Below are positions 26,786 through 36,311 of a DNA stretch of 64,000 nt, in pieces. The stretch covers positions 62,001 to 126,000 of the forward strand of contig NZ_SACP01000005.1 in assembly GCF_004004555.2 (NCBI RefSeq). The letters are read 5' to 3'. The position numbers were made by a program, and so were the translations under genes. The DNA is from Methylobacterium oryzihabitans (GTDB lineage: Bacteria > Pseudomonadota > Alphaproteobacteria > Rhizobiales > Beijerinckiaceae). The notes under the pieces are model-generated. The model searched no databases and was not told where the DNA came from. It saw nothing but the letters and a program-made list of their open reading frames with translations. Each line of letters starts with the position of its first letter. The first letter of the stretch is position 1.

Positions 26786-27556
26786 ATGGCCGCCACCGAC
26801 TTCTCCACCCCGCGCCTGTTCCTCGACATTCCGATGGCCGCGGGCACCCGCCACACCCTCGACCGGGCGCAGGCCAACTACCTGCTCACGGTCCTGCGCC
26901 GCAGCGAGGGCGACGGCGTGCTGGTGTTCAACGGCCGCGACGGCGAGTGGCTCGCCGCGATCGCGCCGACCGGGCGCAAGGCCGCCGACCTCGTCCTGCG
27001 CGAGCGGACCCGGCCGCAGACGCCGCCGGGCGACCTGCACTACCTGTTCGCGCCCCTGAAGGCGGCGCGGCTCGACTACGTCGCCCAGAAGGCGGTCGAG
27101 ATGGGCGCGAGCGCGATCCGGCCGGTGGTGACCCGGCGCACCCAGGGCGACCGGATCAAGCTCGACCGGCTGCGCGCCAACGCCATCGAGGCGGCGGAGC
27201 AGTGCGGCATCCTGGCGATTCCCGACCTGCACGAGGCGGTGCCGCTGACCGAGGCCGTGGCCTCCCTGGAACCCGGCCGCGTGCTGGTGTTCTGCGACGA
27301 GGACGCGCCGATCGCCGATCCGGTCGAGGCCCTGCGCCGGGCGGCTCCCGCCGGGGGGACGCGGAACGCCGCCCTCCCCCTCGCCGTTGTGCTCGGACCC
27401 GAGGGGGGATTCACGCCGGAGGAGCGCGCCCTCATCCTGGAACGGCCCGGGACCATCCGCCTGTCGCTCGGACCGCGCATCCTGCGCGCCGACACCGCCG
27501 CCGTGGCGGTGCTGGCCCTGGTGCAGGCGGTGCTCGGCGACGGCCGCGGCGCCTGA
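26786..27556 (+). CDS. rsmE: 16S rRNA (uracil-1498-N3)-methyltransferase RsmE
   Basis: 256 residues. An N-terminal PUA-like domain (TPRLFLDIPMAAGTRHTLDRAQANYLLTVLRRSEGDGVLVFNGRDGEW) precedes a SPOUT methyltransferase domain with the knotted SAM site LPLAVVLGPEGGFTPEERALI and LSLGPRILRADTAAVAVLALVQ. KAVEMGASAIRPVVTRRTQG is also typical. It methylates U1498 of 16S rRNA in the decoding centre. Confidence 0.96.
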   Translation: MAATDFSTPRLFLDIPMAAGTRHTLDRAQANYLLTVLRRSEGDGVLVFNGRDGEWLAAIAPTGRKAADLVLRERTRPQTPPGDLHYLFAPLKAARLDYVAQKAVEMGASAIRPVVTRRTQGDRIKLDRLRANAIEAAEQCGILAIPDLHEAVPLTEAVASLEPGRVLVFCDEDAPIADPVEALRRAAPAGGTRNAALPLAVVLGPEGGFTPEERALILERPGTIRLSLGPRILRADTAAVAVLALVQAVLGDGRGA

Positions 27557-27671
27557 TCCCCCGCCATCATCCTGACCCAAGACGCATCGAGGCTCCCGCG
27601 AGCCGGCCGTCGCGCGGCACACGCCGCCGGCGCCGCGTCCCGTGCGACCGACACCCGGAGATCCTGACAGC

Positions 27672-28808
27672 ATGCAGGCGGAATTCGGTTTCTGCATCGA
27701 GGAGGAGGTCTTCGTCAGCGACGCGGCGCGGCGCGATGCCGCCCGCGCCCGCCTGCGCGACCTCCTCGACGTCTGCCGCGGCGCCTTCCCGACCGTGCGG
27801 GCCGGCCCGTCCGAGCCGCAACTCGCCTGGACCACCCCGGCCCTGCACGCCTTTGCCGACGCCCGCCGCACGCTCGCCGAGTTCCGCGCCGGCATCGGCG
27901 CCCTCGCCCAGGCCCGCGGCCTCGCCCTGATGGCGGCCGGCACCCATCCGCTGGCGCAGTGGAGCCGGGTGCGCCCGCGCGATGCCGCGCCCCGGGACGC
28001 GGTCCGGCGCGACCTTCAGATGGTCGGCTGCCGCACGGTGGTGTGCGGGCTGGGCGTCCACGTCGCGGTGCCGGACGGCGTATCGCGGGTCGACGTGATG
28101 AACCGCATCCAGCCGTTCCTGCCGCTGCTGCTGGCGCTCTCGACCTCGTCGCCGTTCTGGCAGGCGCAGCGCACCGGGCTGCTCGGCTACCGGCTGGCGG
28201 CCTCGCGGGAATTGCCGCGCAGCGGCCTGCCGCCCTATTTTCGCGACGACGACGATTACCGCCGCTACGTCGAGACCGTGATGGCGGCCGGCGCGATCGA
28301 CGACCTCGACCACGTCTGGTGGGTGATCCGGCCCAATCCGCACCACCCGACCCTCGACCTGCGCATCGCCGACAGTTGCACCCGCCTCGACGACGCGCTG
28401 GCGGTCGCAGCGCTGTTCCGCTGCCTCGTGCGCCGGCTCTGCGCCGATCCCGCCCTGCACCGCGATCTCAGCGGCACCTCGCACGCGCTCGTGGCCGAGA
28501 ATTGCTGGCGCGCCCAGCGCTACGGCATCCACGGCAGCTTCGTCAGCGAGGCCGGGGCGAGCGCCCGGCCGGTCCGCGACGTGCTGGCCGAGACCCTGGC
28601 CCTGGTGGCGGAGGATGCCCGCGCCCTCGGCTGCGGCGCCGAGCTCGACCTCGTGCGCTGGATCGTCGCCCGCGGCACCAGCGCCGACCGGCAGCTCGCC
28701 CTGTTCACCGAGGCGCAGGGGCGCGGGCTGGCGCCGCGCGACGCCCTGGCCTCGGTGGTGGACTGGCTCACCGCCGAGACGGTCGGGCAGAACCCGACCC
28801 GGCACTGA
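27672..28808 (+). CDS. Carboxylate-amine ligase, YbdK/GCS2 family
   Basis: 378 residues. MQAEFGFCIEEEVFVSD is the YbdK-type start (Glu residues of the ATP/metal site). Other family segments are AAGTHPLAQWS, VCGLGVHVAVPDGVSRVDVMNRIQPFLPLLLALSTSSPFWQ, WWVIRPNPHHPTLDLRIADSCTRLDDALAVAALFRCLVRRL and a C-terminal ENCWRAQRYGIHGSF. Related proteins have weak glutamate-cysteine ligase activity. A role in supplying gamma-glutamylcysteine, a possible EgtB co-substrate, is speculation. It follows rsmE by 115 bases. Confidence 0.88.
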   Translation: MQAEFGFCIEEEVFVSDAARRDAARARLRDLLDVCRGAFPTVRAGPSEPQLAWTTPALHAFADARRTLAEFRAGIGALAQARGLALMAAGTHPLAQWSRVRPRDAAPRDAVRRDLQMVGCRTVVCGLGVHVAVPDGVSRVDVMNRIQPFLPLLLALSTSSPFWQAQRTGLLGYRLAASRELPRSGLPPYFRDDDDYRRYVETVMAAGAIDDLDHVWWVIRPNPHHPTLDLRIADSCTRLDDALAVAALFRCLVRRLCADPALHRDLSGTSHALVAENCWRAQRYGIHGSFVSEAGASARPVRDVLAETLALVAEDARALGCGAELDLVRWIVARGTSADRQLALFTEAQGRGLAPRDALASVVDWLTAETVGQNPTRH

Positions 28809-28835
28809 CCGGCACTTGCGGGGGAAGCGCCGCGA

Positions 28836-30518
28836 TCACTGCGTCTCGAGCAGCCGGCGGGCGATGACCTGGGCCTGGATCTCGGCCGCGCCCTCGAAGA
28901 TCGACAGGATGCGGGCGTCGCACAGCACCCGGCTCACCGGGTATTCGAGGGCGAAGCCGTTGCCGCCGTGGATCTGGAGCGCGTTGTCGGCCGCCGCCCA
29001 GGCGACGCGGGCGGCGAGCAGCTTGGCCATGCCGGCCTCCAGGTCGCAGCGCTTGCCCTCGTCCTTCTCGCGGGCGGCGAAATAGGTGATCTGGCGGGCG
29101 ATCGCGATCTCGACCGCCATCATGGCGAGCTTGTCGGCGACGCGCGGGAACGCCACCAGCGGCTTGCCGAACTGGATCCGCTCCTCACCGTAGCGCAGGC
29201 CGAGGTCGAGGGCCGATTGCGCGACGCCGATCGCCCGGGCCGCGGTCTGGATGCGGGCCGATTCGAAGGTCTGCATGAGCTGGGCGAAGCCCTTGCCCTC
29301 GACGCCGCCGAGAAGGTTCGCCGCCGGCACCTCGAACCCGTCGAAGGCCAGTTCGTACTCCTTCATGCCGCGGTAGCCGAGCACCTCGATCTCGCCGCCC
29401 GACAGGCCGGCGACCGGGAACGGATCCGCGTCGGTGCCGCGCGGCTTCTCGCCGAGCAGCAGCGACAGGCCCTTGTGGCCCGGCTCCTCGGGCCTGGTGC
29501 GCACCAGCACGGTCATCAGGTCGGCGCGGACCGGGTGGGTGATCCAGGTCTTGTTGCCGGAGATCCGCCACACCTCGCCGTCCTTCGTGGCGCGGGTGCG
29601 CAGGGAGGCGAGGTCGGAGCCGGTGTTGGGCTCGGTGAAGACCGCGGTCGGCAGGATGTCGCCGGAGGCGATCTTGGGCAGGAAGCGCTGCTTCTGCTCC
29701 TCGGTGCCGCCGCACAGGATCAGCTCGGCGGCGATCTCCGAGCGGGTGCCGAGGGAGCCGACGCCGATATAGGCCCGCGACAGTTCCTCCGAGACGACGC
29801 ACATCGAGATCTTCGGCAGGCCCATGCCGCCGTATTCCTCGGGGATCGTCAGGCCGAACACCCCGAGCTCGGCCATCTGGCCGATGATCTCGAGCGGGAT
29901 GTAGGCGTTCTCGCGGTGCCAGTCCTGGGCGTGGGGCGCCACCTCGGCCTGCCCGAAGCGGCGCATCTCGGAGCGGATCGCCTCCATGTCCTCGTCGAGG
30001 CCGCTGTCGCCGATCGTCGCCGACGCCTGACCGTCGCGGATCCGCCGCACCAGGGCGGCGCGGTTCCCGGCGGTGTTGCCCTCGGAAATCAGGGTCTCGA
30101 CGGCGCCGGTGCGGTGGCGGGCGACCTCCTGGGCCGACAGGCCGAGGGAGGTGGTCGGGCGCACGGTCTCGCCCTGGCTCATCGGGATGCCGGAGAAGAT
30201 CTGGTCGAGGTATTCGCCGAGGCCGATCCGTACGAGCAGCGTCTCGGTCTCGCCGAGCCGGCCGGCCTCGGCGAGCCGCCCGGCATAGGCGGCGAACTGG
30301 TCGATCGCCTCGGCGTAGGTCGCGAGCCAGGCCAGCCCGTGGGCGGCGTGCTGCTCGGCCTCCAGCCGCTCCGCCGAGAGGCGCCCCTCGGGCGACAGGA
30401 CCGAGGCGCGCACCCGCCGGGCGGCGTCGGCGGCCAGCGCCTTGGCGGCGAGGGCGGCCTCTCCGGCGAGGGTCACGAGGTCGGTCGGGGCGGGCGAGAT
30501 TGCGGCCTGGGCGGACAT
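28836..30518 (-). CDS. mcd: Probable (2S)-methylsuccinyl-CoA dehydrogenase (acyl-CoA dehydrogenase superfamily)
   Basis: 560 residues, about 180 longer than ordinary acyl-CoA dehydrogenases. The extra N-terminal helical region (to about residue 170, with GLGEYLDQIFSGIPMSQGETVRP) is characteristic of methylsuccinyl-CoA dehydrogenases. The flavin core follows: GVFGLTIPEEYGGMGL, TAVFTEPNTGSDLASLRTRA, GNKTWITHPVRADLM, YGEERIQFGKPL and QIHGGNGFALEYPVSRVLCDARILSIFEGAAEIQ. The enzyme oxidises methylsuccinyl-CoA to mesaconyl-CoA in the ethylmalonyl-CoA pathway used for C1 and C2 assimilation. The ATG at 30518 has GGAG at 6 bases. A palindrome lies 16 bases upstream. Confidence 0.8.
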   Translation of the reverse strand: MSAQAAISPAPTDLVTLAGEAALAAKALAADAARRVRASVLSPEGRLSAERLEAEQHAAHGLAWLATYAEAIDQFAAYAGRLAEAGRLGETETLLVRIGLGEYLDQIFSGIPMSQGETVRPTTSLGLSAQEVARHRTGAVETLISEGNTAGNRAALVRRIRDGQASATIGDSGLDEDMEAIRSEMRRFGQAEVAPHAQDWHRENAYIPLEIIGQMAELGVFGLTIPEEYGGMGLPKISMCVVSEELSRAYIGVGSLGTRSEIAAELILCGGTEEQKQRFLPKIASGDILPTAVFTEPNTGSDLASLRTRATKDGEVWRISGNKTWITHPVRADLMTVLVRTRPEEPGHKGLSLLLGEKPRGTDADPFPVAGLSGGEIEVLGYRGMKEYELAFDGFEVPAANLLGGVEGKGFAQLMQTFESARIQTAARAIGVAQSALDLGLRYGEERIQFGKPLVAFPRVADKLAMMAVEIAIARQITYFAAREKDEGKRCDLEAGMAKLLAARVAWAAADNALQIHGGNGFALEYPVSRVLCDARILSIFEGAAEIQAQVIARRLLETQ

Positions 30519-30533
30519 CGGCATCTCCGGGAT

Positions 30534-30550
30534 TGCACTGTTGCAGTGCA
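30534..30550. promoter_or_regulatory. Palindromic operator candidate upstream of mcd
   Basis: TGCACTG (30534-30540), TTG, CAGTGCA (30544-30550) form a perfect inverted repeat just before the mcd ribosome-binding site. Read from the minus strand it contains TGCACTGCA, shared with the palindrome at 12039-12051 before the phasin gene. A repressor bound here would block transcription or early elongation of mcd. Confidence 0.6.
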
Positions 30551-30645
30551 TGATAACGGCGAATGGAGCCCGTGTAGAGCGTCCCGTCCGCGGTTGCATC
30601 CCGACTTTCGGCGTTCTCGTCCCCAACGTCACCCGGCGGCGCGGC

Positions 30646-31551
30646 TCAGCCCCGGCTCGCCACCGCGACGCCGGCCACCGCCACCACCATGCCGAGGATC
30701 TGCACCGGGGCCAGGGTCTCGCCGAAGCCGAGGAAGGCCATCGCGGCCGAGACCGGGGGCACGAGGTAGAACAGCGCCGAGACGCCGGCCACCGCGCCGC
30801 GGCGGATCAGGGCGAGCAGGATCAGGATGCCGCCGACCGACAGGCCGAGCACCGCCCAGGCGAGACCGAAGAACACCTCCGGCACCGCCTCGACCCGGCC
30901 GTCCTCCAGGAGCAGCGCGAGGGGCACCGTCATCGCGGCGGCGCCGACGAACTGCACCGCGGCGTTGGTGCGCAGGTCCGCCGCGGCGCCCGTCCGCTTC
31001 TGCCACAGGGTGCCGAGCGTGATCGAAGCGGTGCCGCACAGGCACACCGCCAGCGCCTCGGGCGGGATCGCGCCCGCCCCGGCCCCGATCTTCGGCGCCA
31101 GCACCAGCCCGGCGCCGACGAAGCCGAGCGCGATGCCGAGCCAGCGCCGCGGCGAGACCCGCTCGCCGAGCAGCGGCCCGGCCGCCGCGGCGGTGAACAG
31201 CGGTTGCAGGCTCGTCACGAGCGCGGCGATGCCGGCCGGCATGCCGCGATGGACCGACCAGAACACCGCGTCGAGGTAGAGCCCCTGGATCAGCACGCCG
31301 GCGACCAGGGCGTCGCGCCAGCCGCGCCAGCCGGCGGGCCAGCGCGCTCCGGAGACGAGCGCGAGTCCGGTCAGCACCGCCACCGTGCCGAGGAACCGCA
31401 GGCTGAGGAAGGTCAGCGGCTCGGCATGCGGCGCCACCAGCCGCGCCACCACGAACCCGGTCGCCCAGATCAGCACGAAGGCGCCCGGGGCGAGCCGCGC
31501 GGCGGAGGCGGCCGTATCAGGCCAGGAGATGGGCAGGGAGCGGGGCAACAT
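30646..31551 (-). CDS. EamA/DMT-family transporter
   Basis: 301 residues with ten hydrophobic segments and two EamA repeats (about residues 20-140 and 155-300). GAFVLIWATGFVVARLVAP and FLSLRFLGTVAVLTGLALV mark repeat one; SITLGTLWQKR and FYLVPPVSAAMAFLGFGETLAPVQILGMVVAVAGVAVASR mark repeat two. Family members export amino acids, their precursors or other small metabolites. Substrate unknown. The ATG at 31551 directly precedes the first repeat. Divergent from the YihY-family gene. Confidence 0.9.
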   Translation of the reverse strand: MLPRSLPISWPDTAASAARLAPGAFVLIWATGFVVARLVAPHAEPLTFLSLRFLGTVAVLTGLALVSGARWPAGWRGWRDALVAGVLIQGLYLDAVFWSVHRGMPAGIAALVTSLQPLFTAAAAGPLLGERVSPRRWLGIALGFVGAGLVLAPKIGAGAGAIPPEALAVCLCGTASITLGTLWQKRTGAAADLRTNAAVQFVGAAAMTVPLALLLEDGRVEAVPEVFFGLAWAVLGLSVGGILILLALIRRGAVAGVSALFYLVPPVSAAMAFLGFGETLAPVQILGMVVAVAGVAVASRG

Positions 31552-31724
31552 GCACGATCCTGCAGCACGGCCGTCGCCGGCTTGCAACCATGACGCGGCG
31601 CGCAGGCCCCATCCGCCCGGCGCAGGACCGGCTCCGGGCCGCGGGTGCTTCCCTTTGCCGGCCTCATCGCCCTAGGTGAGGCGGCACCGTCCCCAGCGGT
31701 CGGTCCGCCGGAGTCCCGAGCCCC

Positions 31725-32609
31725 GTGATCCGCTTCCGTACCGCCATGGAGATCGCCGCGATCGCGGCCCAGCGCTTCGTCGCGCATGACGGGTGGGCCA
31801 TCGCGAGCCACATCGCGCTGTCGTTCCTGACCTCCCTGTTTCCGTTCCTGATCCTGCTGACCGCGCTCGCCGGCGTGTTCGGCACCCAGTCGCTCGCCGA
31901 CGAGGCCGGCAACCTGCTGTTCGAGATCTGGCCGAGCGAGGTCGCGGGCCCGATCGCCGGCGAGGTTCACCGGGTGCTCACCGAGCAGCGCGGCGGCATT
32001 CTCACCCTCGGCGCGGTGCTGGCGCTGTACTTCTCGTCGAGCGGGGTCGAAAGCCTGCGGGTCGGGCTCAACCGCGCCTACGGCCTGCGCGAGATGCGGC
32101 CGTGGTGGGTGACGCGCCTCGAATCGATCGGCTACGTCATCATCGCGGCGTTCTCGATGCTGACCTTCACCTTCCTGGTGGTGCTCGGGCCGCTGATCTG
32201 GCGCGGGCTGGTCCTCGTCGCCCCCGGCATCGAGCCGCTGCAGCTCACCGTCGCGGTCGGCCGCCTCCTCGTCACCGCGCTGCTGATCGCGGTGGTGCTG
32301 GTGATCGCCCACAAGTTCATCGCCGCCGGGCGCCGGCCCTGGCACATGGTGCTGCCGGGCGTGGGCGTGACCCTCGGCCTGTGGTTCCTCGCCGGGCTCG
32401 GCTTCGGCGCCTATCTCGACCGGTTCTCGGGCGCCTACGTCTCGACCTATGGCGGACTCGCGACCGCGATGGTGTTTCTGGTGTTCCTGTACTGGCTCGC
32501 CGCGATGTTCCTGTTCGGCGGCGAGGTCAACGGTACGGTGATCGCCGCCCGCCGCCGCCGGCTCCAGGCCAAGGCCCAGAGCCGGCGCGAGACGGTGAAG
32601 CTCTTGTAG
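31725..32609 (+). CDS. YihY/BrkB-family inner-membrane protein
   Basis: 294 residues, GTG at 31725 (ATG at 31746 is possible). Six hydrophobic segments and the family's conserved stretches: HDGWAIASHIALSFLTSLFPFLILLTALAG, LGAVLALYFSSSGVESLRVGLNRAYGLREMRPWW, LPGVGVTLGLWFLAGLGFGAYLDRF and STYGGLATAMVFLVFLYWLAAMFLFGGEVNGTVIAAR. Once misannotated as ribonuclease BN, the family is of unknown function and may transport or scaffold in the inner membrane. It converges on the ABC exporter gene with a 6-base gap. Confidence 0.9.
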   Translation: MIRFRTAMEIAAIAAQRFVAHDGWAIASHIALSFLTSLFPFLILLTALAGVFGTQSLADEAGNLLFEIWPSEVAGPIAGEVHRVLTEQRGGILTLGAVLALYFSSSGVESLRVGLNRAYGLREMRPWWVTRLESIGYVIIAAFSMLTFTFLVVLGPLIWRGLVLVAPGIEPLQLTVAVGRLLVTALLIAVVLVIAHKFIAAGRRPWHMVLPGVGVTLGLWFLAGLGFGAYLDRFSGAYVSTYGGLATAMVFLVFLYWLAAMFLFGGEVNGTVIAARRRRLQAKAQSRRETVKLL

Positions 32610-32615
32610 CCCGGC

Positions 32616-34397
32616 TCACGCCGCCATCGCGTAGTCCGGCTCCTCGGGCCCGGCCATGAACTGGGCCCGGGCCAGTTCGGCGAAGCGGCCGCCACGGGCG
32701 ACGAGGGCGTCGAAGGTGCCGCTCTCGACGATGCGGCCGCGATCGAACACCAGGATCCGGTCGGCGTTGCGGATCGTCGCGAGGCGGTGGGCGATCACGA
32801 AGGTCGTGCGTCCCTCCATCACCGCGTCGAGGGCGCCCTGGAGCTTGCGCTCGGTGGCGGCGTCGAGGGCGCTGGTCGCCTCGTCGAGGATCAGCACCGG
32901 CGGGTTCTTCAGCAGCGCCCGGGCGATCGAGAGCCGCTGGCGCTCGCCGCCCGACAGCGAGCGGCCGCGCTCGCCGATCACCGTGTCGAGGCCGTCGGGC
33001 TGGCGGGCCATGAAGTCGCCGGCCTGGGCGCGTTCGAGGGCGTCGAGCATCTCGGCGTCGGTGGCGTCGGGCCGGCCGACCTGGAGGTTCTCGCGGATCG
33101 AGCGGGCGAACAGCATCGGCTCCTGAAAGACCACCCCGATGGTGTGGCGCAGGGACGCGACCGAGAACTCGCGGATGTCGGTGCCGTCGAGGCGGATGGT
33201 GCCCTCGTCGGGATCGAAGGCGCGGTGGAGCAGGCTCAGGGTGGTGGACTTGCCCGATCCCGTGGTGCCGACGAGCGCCACGGTCTCGCCGGGCTTCGCC
33301 GTGAACGAGACCCCGTCGAGCGCCGGGCGGCGGCCGTCGTAGGAGAAGCCGACCGCCTCGAAGCTCACCTCGCCGTCGAGGTGCTCGATCGGCCGGGCGC
33401 CGGGCCGGTCGCGCACCGCCGGCACGGTGTCGAGGATCTCGAAGAACTCCGCCATCTTGGGCGCCTGGAGGAAGAGGCCGTTGATGAAGGCGACGACCTG
33501 ATCGAGCCGGCCGACCAGCATGGTCGCGAGGCTCATGAACGACACCACCTCGCCGACCGAGGCCAGCCCGTTGAGGTGCAGCACGATGCCGGTGACGAAG
33601 ATCGCCGTCATCGTGACGGTGGCCGAGGCGCGGGTGGCCACGGCGGCGAGCGCCCACCACGACAGGACCGGGGTCTGGGCGGCGAGCAGGTCGCGGATGA
33701 TGCCCTGCATCGCCTCCTTCTCGGCCTTGGCGCGAGTGAAGGACTGGATCACCGCGACGTTGCCCAGCGCGTCGGAGGCGTGGGCGGCGAGGCCGGAATG
33801 ATGGTGCTCGACCTCGCCCTGGAGCGTCTCGGTGCGGCGCAGGACGAAGGCGGTCAGCAGGGTGAACACGCCGACCAGCACCACCAGGATCGCGCCGAGG
33901 CGCCAGTTCAGGAACAGGGTCAGCGGCAGCAGCACGCCGAGCGAGACCAGGGCGGCGCAATGGTCGCGGAAGAAGCCGAGCCACAGCCACGCCATGCCGT
34001 TGGTGCCCTCCAGCATCGCCTTCAGGATCCGGCCGGAATGGTTGGCCGAGTGGAAGGCGAGCGGCAGTTCGAGGACGTGCTCGAAATAGCCCGCCATCGC
34101 GGAGAGCCGCCGGCGATGGGCGAGGCGGTCCGCGTGGAGCGCGATCAGCACGCCGGCCGCGATGGTGAACAAACCGAACCCGACCCAGGCGCCGATCAGC
34201 CACAGATCCGCCGCCGAGGCGAAGCCGCCGCCGCGCTCGGGCGCGTGGGTGAGCCGGTCGATGATGCGGCCGAACAGCACCGGTTCGGCGAAGGCCGCGA
34301 CGGCCAAGGCCACGTTGGCGAGACCGAGCACCGCGCCGAGGCGCAGGTCAGGGCCGAGCTGGCCCATCACCCGGGCATAGAGGCGAAACAGCCGCAT
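32616..34397 (-). CDS. NdvA/ChvA-like glucan exporter ABC transporter (permease-ATPase fusion)
   Basis: 593 residues. About six membrane helices (to residue 330, starting [21 protein letters not shown]) are fused to an ABC ATPase: Walker [14 protein letters not shown]-loop [11 protein letters not shown], signature [19 protein letters not shown] and Walker [14 protein letters not shown]-loop [10 protein letters not shown]. The length, start and [15 protein letters not shown] TM1 resemble cyclic beta-1,2-glucan exporters. A multidrug or lipid exporter remains possible, because no glucan synthase gene is adjacent. The ATG at 34397 fits the family; the open frame runs 273 bases further upstream. 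Confidence 0.85.
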   Translation of the reverse strand: MRLFRLYARVMGQLGPDLRLGAVLGLANVALAVAAFAEPVLFGRIIDRLTHAPERGGGFASAADLWLIGAWVGFGLFTIAAGVLIALHADRLAHRRRLSAMAGYFEHVLELPLAFHSANHSGRILKAMLEGTNGMAWLWLGFFRDHCAALVSLGVLLPLTLFLNWRLGAILVVLVGVFTLLTAFVLRRTETLQGEVEHHHSGLAAHASDALGNVAVIQSFTRAKAEKEAMQGIIRDLLAAQTPVLSWWALAAVATRASATVTMTAIFVTGIVLHLNGLASVGEVVSFMSLATMLVGRLDQVVAFINGLFLQAPKMAEFFEILDTVPAVRDRPGARPIEHLDGEVSFEAVGFSYDGRRPALDGVSFTAKPGETVALVGTTGSGKSTTLSLLHRAFDPDEGTIRLDGTDIREFSVASLRHTIGVVFQEPMLFARSIRENLQVGRPDATDAEMLDALERAQAGDFMARQPDGLDTVIGERGRSLSGGERQRLSIARALLKNPPVLILDEATSALDAATERKLQGALDAVMEGRTTFVIAHRLATIRNADRILVFDRGRIVESGTFDALVARGGRFAELARAQFMAGPEEPDYAMAA

Positions 34398-34657
34398 CCG
34401 ATGAACTCCGAGAACCCTCGTCGCGCGGGCATCACGGACCCGACGCCTTCCCCGTTTCGCGCCGTCCCGACCTTGTTGCAGCGGTCGGTGGAGCGGCGCG
34501 TGTCCGTCATGGGGCACGGCGCCTGAACGGCGCATGACATGGGTCATTCGAAAGCCCGGAATTGTCGGGTTTTTTACGCTTCGTTGAGCCCGGTTCCCTA
34601 CCATCGCGGGTGGAACCAGTGCCGCCGGCCGGCGGCCGGCAGGAATTCGGCAGGGCC

Positions 34658-35431
34658 ATGGATCTCGCAACCGGCGCCGGCCTCATCGGCGGCATCGCCG
34701 TCGTCATCGTGCTCATCCTGATCGACGGCGGCAACTTCGCGGCCTATTTCGACAAGCACGCGGTGATCGTGATCTTCGGCGGCGCCACCGCCGCCACGAT
34801 GCTGCGGTTCCCGTTCTCGGTCATCATGCACGGCGTGCCGATGGGGCTGCGCTTCGCCTTCACCATGCGGGCGATCCGCCCGCGCGACCTCATCGAGGAG
34901 ATCACCCAGATCGCCGAGGTCGTGCGCAAGTCGGGCCCGATGGCGCTCGAGAACATGGAGATCTCGGATCCGTTCCTCGCCCAGGGCGTGCGCTACCTCG
35001 CCGACGGCTACGACCGCGAGTTCATCCGCGACACGATGGAGCGGGACCGCGACAACTTCCTGATGCATCTCGACGAGGGCTCGAAGGTCTACCGCGCCTT
35101 CGGCGACTGCGCGCCGGCCTGGGGCATGATCGGCACGATTCTCGGCATGGTGACGATGTTCGCCAACATGTCCGATCCCTCGAAGCTCGGGCCCGCGATG
35201 GCGACCGCGCTGCTCGCGACCCTCTACGGCGCGCTGATCGCCAACATGATCGCCCTGCCGATCGCCGACAAGCTGCACGTCAAGCTGGAGGAGGAGGACG
35301 TGTCGCGCTCCCTCATCATCGACGGCATCCTGATGATCCGCGACGCCAAGAGCGCCTCGCTCGTGCGCGAGATGCTGGTCGCCTACCTGCCGCACAACCA
35401 CCGCGACGAGCTGGCGCCCGAGCCGGCCTGA
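34658..35431 (+). CDS. MotA/PomA-like stator subunit
   Basis: 257 residues, four membrane helices. [43 protein letters not shown], then a cytoplasmic loop ([38 protein letters not shown]) and TM3-TM4 ([48 protein letters not shown]). The APAWGMIGT pattern resembles Na-driven PomA-type stators. With the MotB-like protein downstream it forms an ion-conducting stator or related ion-driven motor. No flagellar genes are in the window, so its motor is unknown. Confidence 0.9.
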   Translation: MDLATGAGLIGGIAVVIVLILIDGGNFAAYFDKHAVIVIFGGATAATMLRFPFSVIMHGVPMGLRFAFTMRAIRPRDLIEEITQIAEVVRKSGPMALENMEISDPFLAQGVRYLADGYDREFIRDTMERDRDNFLMHLDEGSKVYRAFGDCAPAWGMIGTILGMVTMFANMSDPSKLGPAMATALLATLYGALIANMIALPIADKLHVKLEEEDVSRSLIIDGILMIRDAKSASLVREMLVAYLPHNHRDELAPEPA

Positions 35432-35459
35432 CCCCGGCACCCACGGCAGGAGGCCGGCC

Positions 35460-36293
35460 TTGGCGAGGAAGAAGCGCGGCGGTGCCCATGGCGGCCATGG
35501 CTGGTTCGTGACCTTCGCAGACCTGATGGCGCTGCTGATGAGCTTCTTCGTGATGATCGCGGCCTATTCGACGCAGGACCAGAAGAAGCTCCAAGCGGTC
35601 GCCGGCTCGATGCGGGAGGCGTTCGGCGTCAACAAGGAATCGCGCCTCAACGGCATCATCGAGCGCAACGGCCTGCCGACCAACCCGAAGGTCCGCGACG
35701 TCAGCCAGGTCCCGCCGGAGAAGTCTTCCGACCGGACCGCCCCGCCCTCGCCCGACGACCTGTTCGACAACGGCCTGGAGAAGAACACCTACAAGGACTC
35801 GTTCTCCTACGCGATGGCGTCCCTGCGTCAGGCGCTCCAGGACCTGCCGGAGATCGCCGAGCTGTCGAAGAACATCGTCATCGAGCCGAGCCCGCTCGGG
35901 CTCGACATCTCGCTCGTCGACCAGGACAACCGGTCGATGTTCCCCGACGGCTCGACCCGGCCCAACGACCGAACCCGGCAGGTGCTGGAGCGCATCGCCC
36001 CGGTGATCCGCCGGATGCCGAACCGGGTCGCGGTCTCCGGCTACACCGCCGCCGACCGCCCCGGCCGCCGGCCGCCGGCCCCGCCCTGGGAATTGTCGGC
36101 CGGGCGCGCGGTCAGCGTGCGCGAGGTCCTGGCCCTGGCCGGGGTGCCCGACGACCGCTTCGCCTCGGTCTCCGGCAAGGCGGACACCGAGCCGCTGTTT
36201 CCCGACAACCCCTACCTCGCCGCCAACCGCCGGGTCACCGTGACCCTGCTGCGCGAGGCGCCGCCGACGCCGGTGGGGCGCGGCCTGCCGTAG
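35460..36293 (+). CDS. MotB-like stator subunit with OmpA-type peptidoglycan-binding domain
   Basis: 277 residues. TTG start at 35460 has a near-perfect AGGAGG six bases upstream. The N-terminal KKRGGAHGGHGWFVTFADLMALLMSFFVMIAAYS is the MotB plug and membrane helix with the ion-carrying Asp in FADLM. The C-terminal OmpA-like domain (about 150-270) includes IEPSPLGLDISLVDQDNRSMFPDGS, RVAVSGYTAAD and a degenerate C-terminus NPYLAANRRVTVTLLRE that should hold peptidoglycan. Partner of the upstream MotA-like protein, 28 bases away. Confidence 0.9.
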   Translation: MARKKRGGAHGGHGWFVTFADLMALLMSFFVMIAAYSTQDQKKLQAVAGSMREAFGVNKESRLNGIIERNGLPTNPKVRDVSQVPPEKSSDRTAPPSPDDLFDNGLEKNTYKDSFSYAMASLRQALQDLPEIAELSKNIVIEPSPLGLDISLVDQDNRSMFPDGSTRPNDRTRQVLERIAPVIRRMPNRVAVSGYTAADRPGRRPPAPPWELSAGRAVSVREVLALAGVPDDRFASVSGKADTEPLFPDNPYLAANRRVTVTLLREAPPTPVGRGLP

Positions 36294-36311
36294 GAGGCGC
36301 GGGTCCTCGCC

